The notes under the pieces are model-generated. The model worked only from the letters and a program-made list of their open reading frames with translations. It searched no databases and was not told the DNA's origin. From the NCBI GenBank assembly GCA_036267255.1, contig DATAWK010000032.1, positions 161,629-225,628 on the forward strand: a stretch of DNA of 64,000 bases. Direction: 5' to 3'. Source of the stretch: DATAWK01 sp036267255. Lineage in GTDB: Bacteria > Acidobacteriota > Terriglobia > Terriglobales > Acidobacteriaceae. Below, in pieces: positions 35,988 to 44,697 of this stretch (the first letter of the stretch is position 1; the number at the start of each line of letters is the position of its first letter). Both the position numbers and the translations under genes were made by a program.

Positions 35988-36332
35988 ATGCCAACCACCA
36001 CACCACTTACGGTCGAAGATATTCGCACCGCGCTCAAAGATGTGTATGACCCGGAGATTCCAGTCAACATCGTCGATCTCGGCCTGGTCTACCGCGTAGA
36101 ACTTTTCGACGACGCCGATGCGCCGGGCATGGAACCCAAACAGCGCGTGGAGATTGATATGTCCATGACATCCCCCGGTTGTCCCTCGCATGGCTTCATC
36201 ATGGATACGGTGCGCAATCGGCTCGCGGGAATTTCGGGACTGAGCCAATCCTCCGTCCAGCTGGTCTGGGAACCGGCATGGAGTCCGGAACGCCTGAGTG
36301 CCGATGCACGCAAGCAACTTGGCATTGATTGA
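35988..36332 (+). CDS. MIP18/DUF59-family iron-sulphur assembly protein
   Basis: ATG 35988 is set by AAGGAAGG nine bases upstream. The 114-residue protein has the DUF59 core: DIRTALKDVYDPEIPVNIVDLGLVY, a variable loop, then MTSPGCPSHGFI with the conserved cysteine, and LVWEPAWSPERLS. This is the PaaD/SufT/MIP18 fold, used to help mature Fe-S proteins. A single-domain version away from suf genes points to SufT-like work. A DinB gene follows 42 bp on. Confidence 0.88.
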   Translation: MPTTTPLTVEDIRTALKDVYDPEIPVNIVDLGLVYRVELFDDADAPGMEPKQRVEIDMSMTSPGCPSHGFIMDTVRNRLAGISGLSQSSVQLVWEPAWSPERLSADARKQLGID

Positions 36333-36374
36333 AGCGCACTGGCGCAGCAAACGAAATGAAAAAAGGATAGAGCA

Positions 36375-36914
36375 ATGAACGCGACCAATATTTTGCGCGG
36401 CCGTCCGGAACCGGGAGAATTTGCAGCCTATGCGCAGCCGGATATTGATCTGGTTGATGGTGATGATATTCTGCATGCCCTTGCCGTGCAGATGCAGGAA
36501 ACGCAGGCGTCGCTCGCAAACATCGACGACCGGCGCGCAACGGAATTTACGTATGCACCGGGAAAGTGGAACCTGAAACAAGTGGTTGGGCATCTGAGCG
36601 ACGACGAACGCATCTTTGCCTATCGAGCACTCTGCATCGCGCGGAAGGATACGCTTGCACTTCCCGGCTTTGATGAGAAGGCCTACGTACAGTTTGCGAA
36701 CTTTGAAAATTGCCTGTTTCGCGATTTGCTTGCGGAACTAAACCTCGTTCGCCAGTCGACCATTGCTCTGGTTCGAGGGTTCAGCGCAGAGGCCTGGATG
36801 CGCAGCGGGATGGTGAATGGCTATCGTGCTACGGCTCGGGGCCTGATCTACCATGTTGCCGGCCACGAATTGCATCACCGGAAGATTTTGCACGAGAAAT
36901 ATCTTACTCAATAA
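36375..36914 (+). CDS. DinB-family protein (cytoplasmic)
   Basis: A 179-residue four-helix-bundle protein. The three expected metal-ligand histidines are in QVVGHLSDDERIF and HVAGHELHHRKIL. DinB/YfiT proteins bind a metal and many act as thiol-dependent S-transferases. ATAGAGCA gives only a weak ribosome site, and the upstream MIP18-like gene is 42 bp away, so they may share a transcript. A second, exported DinB protein is coded at 37512; the two are clearly different in sequence. Confidence 0.85.
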   Translation: MNATNILRGRPEPGEFAAYAQPDIDLVDGDDILHALAVQMQETQASLANIDDRRATEFTYAPGKWNLKQVVGHLSDDERIFAYRALCIARKDTLALPGFDEKAYVQFANFENCLFRDLLAELNLVRQSTIALVRGFSAEAWMRSGMVNGYRATARGLIYHVAGHELHHRKILHEKYLTQ

Positions 36915-37003
36915 GACAAAATTCTCCGGCAGCATCGCCGAGCGTCAGGCGATGCATCAGAATGCGTGCAATTGTGGGGGGATTGGGTTGTGAGCTTGAC
37001 TAC

Positions 37004-37282
37004 TTAAGCGCGACGCAGCAGTTGCTGTACACGCCCACTTTGTTCCGTGATGCCGTCGATGACGCCTTCCAGCCGGCCGAGCAGTTCGTGACCATCACGA
37101 AGATAATTCGGAGCCTGGTTCCATAGCTCCTTCATAGCTTCCGTGTCTTCGGCCAAAACCACAGCGGCGCCCATGCCCGTTGCAGCCAGTGCGGCCTTTC
37201 TACGACCGGTCATCAAAAATGCTGCACCGATCACCAACGACCCAGCTGCTAGAGCGCGCATCCAAGTAATTTCCTGTTGCAT
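37004..37282 (-). CDS. Small membrane-anchored protein of unknown function
   Basis: ATG 37282 follows AAGGAG by eight bases, so the 92-residue form is favoured. It has one or two hydrophobic stretches (MRALAAGSLVIGAAFLMTG and ALAATGMGAAVVLA) and a helical, charged C-terminus (LLGRLEGVIDGITEQSGRVQQLL) that looks like a short coiled coil. I do not recognise the family; the layout recalls envelope stress YtxH-like or glycine-zipper proteins. Convergent with the first DinB gene. Confidence 0.65.
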   Translation of the reverse strand: MQQEITWMRALAAGSLVIGAAFLMTGRRKAALAATGMGAAVVLAEDTEAMKELWNQAPNYLRDGHELLGRLEGVIDGITEQSGRVQQLLRRA

Positions 37283-37451
37283 GTGGATTTCTCCTTGCGA
37301 TGAATCTACCAGATTGAGATGCACAAAATCCGGGCATTTTTAAAGGAAATCTTCTTCTTCTTCGAATTCCGTACCGGCTTTTCCATAATCGGTCCTCTTT
37401 TTTCCTCAGTTGCACTTTATATGCAAGTTTTTGCTTTCTTTCCTTCGCTCC

Positions 37452-37460
37452 TGCTAGGCT
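37452..37460 (+). promoter_or_regulatory. Extended -10 promoter of the exported DinB gene
   Basis: TGC plus TAGGCT, 52 bases before the GTG start at 37512. Same motif class as at 17846, 28226 and 40399. Confidence 0.45.
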
Positions 37461-37511
37461 CAAAGCGCTGTACGCGGATAATCATGCGCGTACCGACGAA
37501 GGAGAAATCGC

Positions 37512-38069
37512 GTGAAAAGAAATCTTCGCTGGATCGCAGGAATGGCCATCGCGGCTTCCTGTATGTTTGTTGTCCCGTCCTCGTTGCTGGCCCAATCAAC
37601 GCAGAAAGTGGATCCGGCCAAGGTGCTGGACAAGATGTTGAGCGGCTACGAGCATGATCTTCTGCCATTGGTGGAAGCCATGCCCGCAGACAAATACAAT
37701 TTTGCTCCGACCAATGGCGAGTTCAAAGGCGTTCGCACCTTCGGCGAGCAGGTGAAGCATATTGCGCAAGCCAACTACTATTACTTCGGCAGCGTCAGCA
37801 GCACCAAGCCGAATATGCCCAAGATGGCCGACCTGAAAACCAAAGACCAGATGATCCAGGAGCTCAAGGATTCGTTCGCCTACGGGCACCAGGTCATCGC
37901 CACCATCACAGCGGAGAATGCATTCGATGCGGTTGGCACCGGCGACAGCACACGTACGCGCGCTGGCATGGCTGCCGGAGCCGTAGCGCATGGCTATGAT
38001 CACTACGGCCAACTGGTGGAGTATCTGCGCATGAACGGCATCATTCCACCAGCCAGTCGCCATAAATAA
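37512..38069 (+). CDS. Exported DinB-family protein
   Basis: The GTG start is supported by AAGGAG seven bases upstream. The 185-residue product has a signal peptide (IAGMAIAASCMFVVPSSLLA) and a DinB four-helix bundle with histidines in EQVKHIAQANYYYFG and AVAHGYDHYGQLVEYLRMNG. It would act in the periplasm. Exported DinB proteins are common in Acidobacteria; their substrate is not known. A strong terminator follows 30 bp after the stop codon, so it is a one-gene unit. Confidence 0.88.
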   Translation: MKRNLRWIAGMAIAASCMFVVPSSLLAQSTQKVDPAKVLDKMLSGYEHDLLPLVEAMPADKYNFAPTNGEFKGVRTFGEQVKHIAQANYYYFGSVSSTKPNMPKMADLKTKDQMIQELKDSFAYGHQVIATITAENAFDAVGTGDSTRTRAGMAAGAVAHGYDHYGQLVEYLRMNGIIPPASRHK

Positions 38070-38098
38070 CAAAACTGACAAACGAGAACGGAATTGAC

Positions 38099-38152
38099 AA
38101 TCGACTCGCAGCTTTTTCTTTAGAGAGGAACTGCGAGTCGATTTATTTATTT
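38099..38152 (+). terminator. Rho-independent terminator after exported DinB gene
   Basis: AATCGACTCGCAG (38099-38111) pairs perfectly with 38131-38143 across a 19-base loop, followed by TATTTATTT. Confidence 0.88.
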
Positions 38153-38188
38153 GCTTTCCTGCCACGCCACAATAACAGGAAAACTGAT

Positions 38189-38581
38189 CTAAGAAACCTT
38201 GTGCCCGTCTAACCAGGTACGCCGGACCCAGTAACGCCGGACGTAGATGGCAAGGTTGAAAATGCAGATCGAGACGCCGCAAACGATAAGCAACGTAACA
38301 GGGATGTTGGGATACACCAGGCGGTCAAGATAATGCACCAGAAAACTGCCGCTATAGGTGCCGATGCCTGCCTTGCTTTCAAAAAAATCTTCCGTCAATG
38401 TCAGTGGACAGGGCCACGGGCCAATCTCCACGATGATCCCCCAGAGTAGCGAAGCGATGTGGAATGCGGTCAGCCAGGGACGCCCCTTCGTCCAGAATGC
38501 CCCAAAGACGACCCAGAGAATCCAGGCGATATGGAGTACAAGAATCGTTGCCGCAAGTGCGGAATAGAACGAAAGGTTCAT
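38189..38581 (-). CDS. DUF2784-family membrane protein
   Basis: The 130-residue protein has four membrane segments and the family pattern: LHIAWILWVVFGAF, then LLWGIIVEIGPWPCPLTLTE with the CPLT motif, GTYSGSFLVHYLDRLVYP, and a last helix with a basic C-terminal tail. No function is known for DUF2784. It is a single gene, convergent with the DinB unit and divergent from a gene-poor stretch. Confidence 0.85.
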   Translation of the reverse strand: MNLSFYSALAATILVLHIAWILWVVFGAFWTKGRPWLTAFHIASLLWGIIVEIGPWPCPLTLTEDFFESKAGIGTYSGSFLVHYLDRLVYPNIPVTLLIVCGVSICIFNLAIYVRRYWVRRTWLDGHKVS

Positions 38582-39072
38582 GTGTGCCTTTGCCTGCCTT
38601 GCGTGACTTACAAGAGACCGGAACAGATTTGGACGGGAAGCACATCCTCGGTGTGGTTCGAAAGCTATATTTATTCTGCGCTTAACAATCAGGATGGATT
38701 GAGGCAGGCTGATTTTTCAAGATGGCATGCAACTTTTCATTAAAGATCTGGCTGGTATGGCCGAAGCATCGAGTAGGACGAGGCAGTCCCCCACTGCCTG
38801 CCATGTCCTTCACCTTTATGCCAAAGCTGAAGGACCCGGCAGCTTCCCTCGAAAGGACACTGGCCTACCCCCAGGCAGCAAGGAGTGCTCCACAAGGCAC
38901 CGTGAGAATTCTTCGCAAGTTTGGTGACGCAATAACAAAATCAGCATCTAACTAAATAGAACGAACGCGTGAAATGCGATTGCACCCGGTGTGGGTGCGA
39001 TTCTCCGGTAACCGTTGCAACCATTCTCGCATCACGATTGAGATGTTGCCCCCGCTGCTAAGGTTGAAACGA
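38582..39072. other. Gene-poor stretch with small hairpins
   Basis: About 490 bp without a convincing protein gene: the short frames have no ribosome site and no family motif. It holds AGGCAGT/ACTGCCT (38781-38799, loop CCCCC) and GCACCC/GGGTGC (38982-38998). It could hold a small RNA, but no known RNA family (4.5S, RNase P, tmRNA, riboswitch) was recognised. Confidence 0.35.
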
Positions 39073-39342
39073 ATGGTCAATAAATGTGCAAATCCTGAAT
39101 GCCGCAAAACCCTGCGCTATCTGCGCGATGGCATCGTCTATCTTTTTTCCAGCCGCAAGGATTCTGAGATTGGTTCCAACGTCCCGAATAGTATGGAGCA
39201 TTTCTGGCTCTGCGGAGTTTGCGCGCAAAAGTGGATTTTGAAAACAGACTCGAAGAACGGCGTACAGTTGATCCCGAAGCCAAGGCGAAAAACACATGTT
39301 CCCGCAACTGAAGCCAACGCAGTTTTTCCTTATTCAAGATGA
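39073..39342 (+). CDS. Small cysteine-rich protein, probable zinc-binding
   Basis: The 89-residue frame starts MVNKCANPECRKTLRYLRDG and later has HFWLCGVCAQKW, giving a C-x4-C ... C-x2-C set that suggests one zinc ribbon. The phrase 'LRYLRDG' plus the two Cys pairs looks like a small protein family seen in Acidobacteria (from memory, not checked). AAGG lies about ten bases before the ATG. No function is known; possibly a nucleic-acid or adaptor protein. It stands alone before the convergent GT2 gene. Confidence 0.65.
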   Translation: MVNKCANPECRKTLRYLRDGIVYLFSSRKDSEIGSNVPNSMEHFWLCGVCAQKWILKTDSKNGVQLIPKPRRKTHVPATEANAVFPYSR

Positions 39343-39404
39343 CGGGCTTTGGAACCCAAGGGATATGAAGCATTGCAGGGATATGAAGCATTGCGCAAGC
39401 CGGT

Positions 39405-40232
39405 CTAGCGCAGACTAGCCTTGGAATTGGCGGTGGTTGCAGGGGCTGGACTGCTACCGGAACAGGCGCAATTGGAGAATCCGGGCTCCGACTGGTAGTT
39501 ATCTCCATCGTACAGGCCGATAAACGCATTCCAGCGGATGCGTAAAATCTCCTGAATCATCTGCAGTCCATCTTTCAGGTAACTGATACGGGACCGCTCG
39601 TCGTGGCCCCAGGTGACGGGTACCTCCTGCACCTTGAGACCAAGCCGCAGCGCAATAAACAGCAACTCCGGATCAAAACCCCAGCGCTCAATCCGTTGAC
39701 GAATGAAAATCTCCTGCGCTGCTTCGCGGCGAAATGCCTTGAATCCACATTGTGTATCCGCAAATGGCAGCCCCATGATGAGGCGTGTGAACCAGTTAAA
39801 ACAGCGGCCAAAAAACTGGCGATACAAGGGTTGCTGGATGGTCTGGCGCCCGCGATCCAGCCATCGGGAACCAATCGCAACATCGGCTCCGGAAGCAATG
39901 GCGGCAAACAATAACTCTGCTTCTTCCATGGGAGAGGACAGATCCGCGTCGGTAAACATGACGACAGGCGCGCGTGCCTGCAGGATGCCATTGCGCACGC
40001 TATATCCCTTGCCGCGATTGTCTGGATTTTCTATCAACCGGACAATGGGATTGTGTGCCGCGACCTGGTGCACGATCTGCGCGGTTCGATCGCGAGAGCC
40101 ATCGTTGACCACCAGCACCTCTGCCGTCCAGTTCCGCTGGGCAATGCAGTCGAGCACGCGATCCAGCGTGGCGCCGATACGGGCCTGCTCGTTGTATGCC
40201 GGAATCACAATGCTGTACTGCAACTCTGCCAT
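39405..40232 (-). CDS. GT2 glycosyltransferase, dolichyl-phosphate-glucose synthase type
   Basis: A 275-residue GT-A protein: SIVIPAYNEQARIGATLD, the nucleotide-binding EVLVVNDGSRDRT, FTDADLSSPMEE with the metal-binding DxD, and QCGFKAFRREAAQEIF with the acceptor loop. These fit the polyprenyl-phosphate glucosyl- or mannosyltransferase branch (DPG/DPM-synthase-like), which loads sugars on a lipid carrier for GT-C enzymes such as those at 30799 and 45810. The last 20 residues are low-complexity Ala/Ser/Pro with CAC, of unknown use. Confidence 0.9.
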   Translation of the reverse strand: MAELQYSIVIPAYNEQARIGATLDRVLDCIAQRNWTAEVLVVNDGSRDRTAQIVHQVAAHNPIVRLIENPDNRGKGYSVRNGILQARAPVVMFTDADLSSPMEEAELLFAAIASGADVAIGSRWLDRGRQTIQQPLYRQFFGRCFNWFTRLIMGLPFADTQCGFKAFRREAAQEIFIRQRIERWGFDPELLFIALRLGLKVQEVPVTWGHDERSRISYLKDGLQMIQEILRIRWNAFIGLYDGDNYQSEPGFSNCACSGSSPAPATTANSKASLR

Positions 40233-40398
40233 ATCAGGACCTAATGCAATGTAGCTCTCAATTCCAAAGGGCGGGCGGGGTAGAACGTGTATCTGGTTAA
40301 GAATAGGTTACAGCCGTCGTTTAGGCAATGCGCAATGTCATTGAAATACCGAGTGGACTATAGCTGTATACGTGCGCGGCCAACAAATGCGGGCGCGG

Positions 40399-40407
40399 TG
40401 CTACACT
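40399..40407 (+). promoter_or_regulatory. Extended -10 promoter of sppA
   Basis: TGC plus TACACT lies only six bases before the ATG at 40414, so the transcript would start at or next to the start codon (leaderless). Confidence 0.5.
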
Positions 40408-40413
40408 CGACGC

Positions 40414-41337
40414 ATGCACTTGCAGGAAGCACCCAAGGGACGTTCTTTCTGGTTCTGGCTTTCCATAGCGGGCGGCATCTTCATCGTTTTTGTCGCCATC
40501 TTCTGGAGCTTGGCGCTCGTGTCCATGCGCGGGAACAAGACGGGCTTCGCATCGTTTCGTTCCAATCAGATTGCCGTAGTGGACCTGACTGGGGTGATCC
40601 TGTCGCCGGACAAGATCGATGAACAATTAGAGCAATTTGCCAACGACGATTCCGTCAAAGCTATCATTCTTCACATCAATTCTCCGGGCGGTGGTGCAGC
40701 CGCTTCGCAGGAGATTTATCACGAGGTACTGCGCATCCGTACGAAACATAAAAAGCGCATTGTTGCCTCCATCGGAAGCGCGGGCGCCAGCGGTGCTTAT
40801 TACATTGCCTCTGCATGCGACCGCATCTATGCCAACCAGGCAAGTGTCGTGGGCAGCATCGGCGTCATCGCGCAATGGGTGAACTATGGCAACCTGCTGC
40901 AATGGGCCAAGTTGAAGGACATCACCATCAAGGCCGGAGCACTGAAAGACGCCGGCTCTCCGACGCGGGATTTGACACCGGAAGAACGGGCATATTTTCA
41001 GGCCCTGATCGACAATATGCATGGACAGTTCATCCATGATGTTGCCATTGGCCGTCACCTGCCAGTGGAGCAGATCCAGACGCTGGCCACGGGCCAGGTG
41101 TGGACCGGCGAGCAGGCATTGCCGCTGCATCTAATTGACCAGACAGGGGGTTTCCACGAGGCCCTGATGGACACTGCGCGCACGGTCGGCATTCGCGGAG
41201 AACCCACGATTGTGCGCCCGGCAAAGCCCAATAAAGGCCTGCTGGATGCCATCCTTAATGCAGATTCACTATCGTTGTTACCCAACCCGGAGACGCTTCT
41301 TGACAAGAGTCCCGGCTTCTATTTCATGTGGCAATAA
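40414..41337 (+). CDS. sppA: Signal peptide peptidase SppA (short form)
   Basis: The 307-residue enzyme degrades cleaved signal peptides in the membrane. It has one N-terminal membrane segment (FWLSIAGGIFIVFVAIFWSL), the oxyanion region LHINSPGGGAAASQEIY, the nucleophile in GSAGASGAYYIASACDRIYA, and the general-base lysine in KAGALKDAGSP. This is the one-domain (about 300-residue) bacterial form. ATG 40414 is favoured over 40372 by the near-leaderless promoter and by the position of the membrane segment. hupB-like HU gene follows 70 bp on. Confidence 0.94.
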   Translation: MHLQEAPKGRSFWFWLSIAGGIFIVFVAIFWSLALVSMRGNKTGFASFRSNQIAVVDLTGVILSPDKIDEQLEQFANDDSVKAIILHINSPGGGAAASQEIYHEVLRIRTKHKKRIVASIGSAGASGAYYIASACDRIYANQASVVGSIGVIAQWVNYGNLLQWAKLKDITIKAGALKDAGSPTRDLTPEERAYFQALIDNMHGQFIHDVAIGRHLPVEQIQTLATGQVWTGEQALPLHLIDQTGGFHEALMDTARTVGIRGEPTIVRPAKPNKGLLDAILNADSLSLLPNPETLLDKSPGFYFMWQ

Positions 41338-41406
41338 CAAGCCTTTTCCTTTCATCATGTTGCAGCTTGGCCCTGGTTGCTGTATTTTCGAGTTGTAGGA
41401 GCTGGC

Positions 41407-41730
41407 ATGACCAAAGCTGATCTGGTTGTCGAGGTAATGCGATTGGGAGATCTTACTCGCGGAGACGCAGAGAAGATCGTCGAGACCATCTTCGATTCAG
41501 TCATCGGAGCATTGCGCACCGGAGACAAGATCGAAATTCGCGGGTTTGGCAGCTTCCGTACACGCCAACGTAAACCGCGCATTGGCCGCAATCCAAAGAC
41601 TGGCGCGCGCGTGGATGTTCCAGCCAAGCGCGTTCCCTTCTTTAAACCCAGCAAAGATTTACGCGACATGGTGAACCACGGCGATGCAGGACCTGTAGCG
41701 CCAGCGGAGCCATCGGCTAATCCGGCATAG
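41407..41730 (+). CDS. HU/IHF-family DNA-binding protein
   Basis: ATG 41407 is preceded by TAGGAG (five-base spacer). The 107-residue protein starts MTKADLVVEVMRLGDLTRGD and has the beta-arm signature GFGSFRTRQRKPRIGRNPKTG, so it bends DNA as a dimer. The C-terminal tail DAGPVAPAEPSANPA extends beyond the usual 90-95 residues. The sequence looks somewhat IHF-alpha-like, but one cannot decide between HU and IHF by eye. Upstream GCTGTATTTT may be its -10 region. Confidence 0.93.
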   Translation: MTKADLVVEVMRLGDLTRGDAEKIVETIFDSVIGALRTGDKIEIRGFGSFRTRQRKPRIGRNPKTGARVDVPAKRVPFFKPSKDLRDMVNHGDAGPVAPAEPSANPA

Positions 41731-41749
41731 CGCAGCCTTAACGATTCAA

Positions 41750-43186
41750 TTGTTTATGATGCAAAGTATGTTACTGCGTCTGCTGGTGCCTGCTGCTTCT
41801 TTGTTGGTATGGTCTTCTTTCCCCAATGCGATGGCTCAAGGTCCGCAGTCTCTGCCGCGCGCGCCGCAGGCACAGGTGACAGATCTCACAAAGCCGGGCC
41901 ATTTTACCGAGCCTTCTGTCGCTGTAAATTTCAACGACCCGCAGCAGGTGGTCGTTGCGTACCAGAACCAGGCAAACATCTCGTATTCCACTGATGCCGG
42001 GGCTCACTGGCAGCAGGCGGCGAATGTCTCTCCCACCCGGTTCAGGGTCTCCGGAGATGTTTCCGTCACCTATGACAACAAGGGTCACGCAATTCTCTGC
42101 TACATCGCCTTCAACAAGTTGGGAACCTTCAACTACTGGGCTCATGCGGCAACCACGAATGGAATCTATGTACACCGGTCTCTGGATGGCGGAAAGACCT
42201 GGGAAGCGCAGCCCATCACTGTGTCCGAACAGCATCCGCCGCCGGGCGTCCCAATGGAAGACAAGCCCTACATCGTGGCCGACACCAGTCACGGCCCGTA
42301 TGCCGGGAACCTCTACATCGCCTGGACGCGCTGGGGATTGAAAGATTCGCGCATGGTCTTTACGCGTTCCACCGATGACGGGAAGAACTGGACTACGCCC
42401 GTGGAGATTGACCAGCATCCCGGACTGCCCCGCGACGACAATGGCTCTCTCGAAGGATTCGATGGCGCCGTTGGCGCAGACAGCACCCTCTACGCCGTTT
42501 GGTCCGATGGAGATGACATCCAGTTCACCACTTCCAGAGATGGCGGAAAAACCTTCGCGCATGTTCGGAATGTTCTCCACACAGCGCCCATCATGTTCGC
42601 GCTGCAGGACTTTGAACGCGCCAACGGCTTTCCCCAAATCGCGGTCGATCCGCACAGCGGCGATTCCAAACACGCGCACCTGTATATAACGTGGAGCGAT
42701 TATCGCAATGGCGATATCGACGTGTTCTGCGCCACTTCGCGTGATGGAGGCAAGACATGGAGCGCGCCTGTGCGTGTGAACAATGACCCAATCAACGATG
42801 GCAGCGATCAGTTTTATCAATGGCTGACCGTGGACCCTGTGACCAGCGCAATCTCGATTATTTTTTACGATCGGCGCGGAGACCCGGAAAATCGAAGGAC
42901 GTTTGTGATGCTTGCCCGATCGACAGACGGCGGACGAACCTTCCGCAATTATGCATGGAGCGTGAAGCCGTTTGTAGCCAGCGACCGGGAATTTATGGGC
43001 GACTATAGTGGAATTGCTTCCTATAACAATCGTGTTTACGGCGCGTGGACGGAAGATACAGTTTCACTCCATCCCGAGGAAAAGCCTGAAAAGTCGCTTG
43101 GAGAAAAGAAGAAAGGCGAATCCGAAGAGCACACGAATCACACCCTTATCCGTGTGGGAGTTGCTCAGTTTCCGGCAGAAAACTAA
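41750..43186 (+). CDS. Secreted Asp-box (sialidase-like) beta-propeller protein
   Basis: After a signal peptide (LLVPAASLLVWSSFPNAMAQ) the 478-residue protein has six Asp-box repeats: STDAGAHW, SLDGGKTW, STDDGKNW, SRDGGKTF, SRDGGKTW and STDGGRTF. That is a six-bladed propeller, the sialidase fold. The usual catalytic tyrosine/glutamate and arginine triad could not be placed, so glycosidase activity is possible but unproved; many such bacterial proteins are called 'exo-alpha-sialidase' without test. The C-terminus is Lys/Glu-rich. It lies 101 bp before uxaC and could be co-transcribed. Confidence 0.85.
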   Translation: MFMMQSMLLRLLVPAASLLVWSSFPNAMAQGPQSLPRAPQAQVTDLTKPGHFTEPSVAVNFNDPQQVVVAYQNQANISYSTDAGAHWQQAANVSPTRFRVSGDVSVTYDNKGHAILCYIAFNKLGTFNYWAHAATTNGIYVHRSLDGGKTWEAQPITVSEQHPPPGVPMEDKPYIVADTSHGPYAGNLYIAWTRWGLKDSRMVFTRSTDDGKNWTTPVEIDQHPGLPRDDNGSLEGFDGAVGADSTLYAVWSDGDDIQFTTSRDGGKTFAHVRNVLHTAPIMFALQDFERANGFPQIAVDPHSGDSKHAHLYITWSDYRNGDIDVFCATSRDGGKTWSAPVRVNNDPINDGSDQFYQWLTVDPVTSAISIIFYDRRGDPENRRTFVMLARSTDGGRTFRNYAWSVKPFVASDREFMGDYSGIASYNNRVYGAWTEDTVSLHPEEKPEKSLGEKKKGESEEHTNHTLIRVGVAQFPAEN

Positions 43187-43287
43187 TCTGGCCGGGAAGC
43201 GGGAAACCATCCAATGCCGCAATGCACGCCGTGTTCTGTGCGGCGTCCGTGCGGAATCGCTGCCAGGAACGGGAGACTCTTAGAGAC

Positions 43288-44688
43288 ATGCTGCATGCCG
43301 ATCGGCTCTTTCCTACAGACCCAGCTTCTCTGGCGATTGCTCGACGCCTGCACGCTGCAATCAAAGACCTGCCGATCGTCAGCCCGCACGGACATACGGA
43401 CGCGCGATGGTTCGCGGAGAACCATCCCTTTCCTGATCCTGCCACTTTGTTCATCAAGCCGGACCACTACGTCTTCCGGATGCTGTACAGCCAGGGCGTT
43501 CCAATGGAAAGCCTTGGCATAGGCCAGGAAAAGATCGAGGACCCGCGAGCAGTCTGGAAGATTTTTGCCAAGCATTATTATTTGTTCCGCGGCACGCCAA
43601 CGCGGCTCTGGATGAATTACGCCTTCCAGGAATTATTTGGCCTTGAACCGTTGCTGTCTGCGGAAACGGCGGACCTGTACTACGACACGATTCAGGAGAA
43701 ATTATCCACGCCGGAATTTCTTCCCAGGGCTTTGTTTGAACGCTTCCGGCTGGAGGTGCTTGCAACCACGGATTCGCCATTGGACGATCTTCGATTTCAT
43801 CGTCAATTGGCGGAATCGAACTGGCAAGGCAGAATTATTCCTACATTTCGACCCGATGCTGTTGTCGATCCGGACTTCGACGGATTTACGAACAATGTCG
43901 AGCAGCTCGGGATTCAGACGAAGGAAGACACTTCCCGCTGGAGCGGATACCTTGCAGCGCTGCGGAAATCTCGCGAACGCTTTCGCAGCCTGGGATGCAC
44001 GGCAACGGACCATGGACATCCAACGCCGGCCACTGCGGACTTAAGCCGCGAAGCTGCGGAGAGCCTCTTCGACCGTGTTCGATCCGGGACCGCATCCGCT
44101 GCAGAAGCAGAATTATTTCGCGCCCAGATGCTGACCGAGATGGCGGCCATGAGCGTGGAGGATGGATTGGTCATGCAGATTCATCCGGGCAGCATGCGGA
44201 ACCACAATGCAGAGATCTACCGTCGCTTTGGACGGGATGTAGGAGCGGACATTCCCACAGCAACAGATTATGTTCACAACCTGCAGCCGCTGCTGCGCCG
44301 GTTCGGCAATGAGCCGAAGTTGACGATTATTCTTTTCACTTTGGATGAGTCCAGCTATAGCCGCGAACTGGCTCCGCTTGCGGGACATTACCCCATCCTT
44401 AAACTTGGCCCGGCATGGTGGTTTCACGATAGCCCGGAGGGGATGCTGCGCTTCCGTGAGTACACGACGGAGACTGCCGGGTTTTACAACACAGTTGGAT
44501 TTAACGACGATACACGGGCTTTTCTTTCCATTCCTGCGCGGCACGATGTAGCGCGAAGAGTGGATTGCGCTTACCTGGCCAAGCTGGTTGCAGATCATCG
44601 CCTCGAGGAAGAAGAAGCACAGGAGGTTGCGTTGGACCTGGCGTATCGCCTGGCTGTCTCCACCTATCGACTTACAAAGCACGGATAG
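43288..44688 (+). CDS. uxaC: Glucuronate isomerase
   Basis: UxaC converts D-glucuronate to D-fructuronate and D-galacturonate to D-tagaturonate, the first step of uronic-acid use. ATG 43288 gives 466 residues, the usual length. Metal-site motif SPHGHTDARWF is near the N-terminus, and RLWMNYAFQELFG, CTATDHGHPTP, LTEMAAMSVEDGLVMQIHPG and FVR-like GFNDDTRAFLSIPARHDVARR follow as in the family. Its presence fits breakdown of pectin or glucuronoxylan by this organism; the other uronate genes are not in the window. Confidence 0.95.
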   Translation: MLHADRLFPTDPASLAIARRLHAAIKDLPIVSPHGHTDARWFAENHPFPDPATLFIKPDHYVFRMLYSQGVPMESLGIGQEKIEDPRAVWKIFAKHYYLFRGTPTRLWMNYAFQELFGLEPLLSAETADLYYDTIQEKLSTPEFLPRALFERFRLEVLATTDSPLDDLRFHRQLAESNWQGRIIPTFRPDAVVDPDFDGFTNNVEQLGIQTKEDTSRWSGYLAALRKSRERFRSLGCTATDHGHPTPATADLSREAAESLFDRVRSGTASAAEAELFRAQMLTEMAAMSVEDGLVMQIHPGSMRNHNAEIYRRFGRDVGADIPTATDYVHNLQPLLRRFGNEPKLTIILFTLDESSYSRELAPLAGHYPILKLGPAWWFHDSPEGMLRFREYTTETAGFYNTVGFNDDTRAFLSIPARHDVARRVDCAYLAKLVADHRLEEEEAQEVALDLAYRLAVSTYRLTKHG

Positions 44689-44697
44689 TTTTAGGGC

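Noticed and set aside
38722..38955. 77-codon ORF in the gap before the zinc protein
   Set aside because: No ribosome site, no motif, and overlapping alternative frames; composition looks non-coding.
41750..43186. Confirmed sialidase
   Set aside because: The propeller is clear, but catalytic residues were not placed, so only the fold is claimed.
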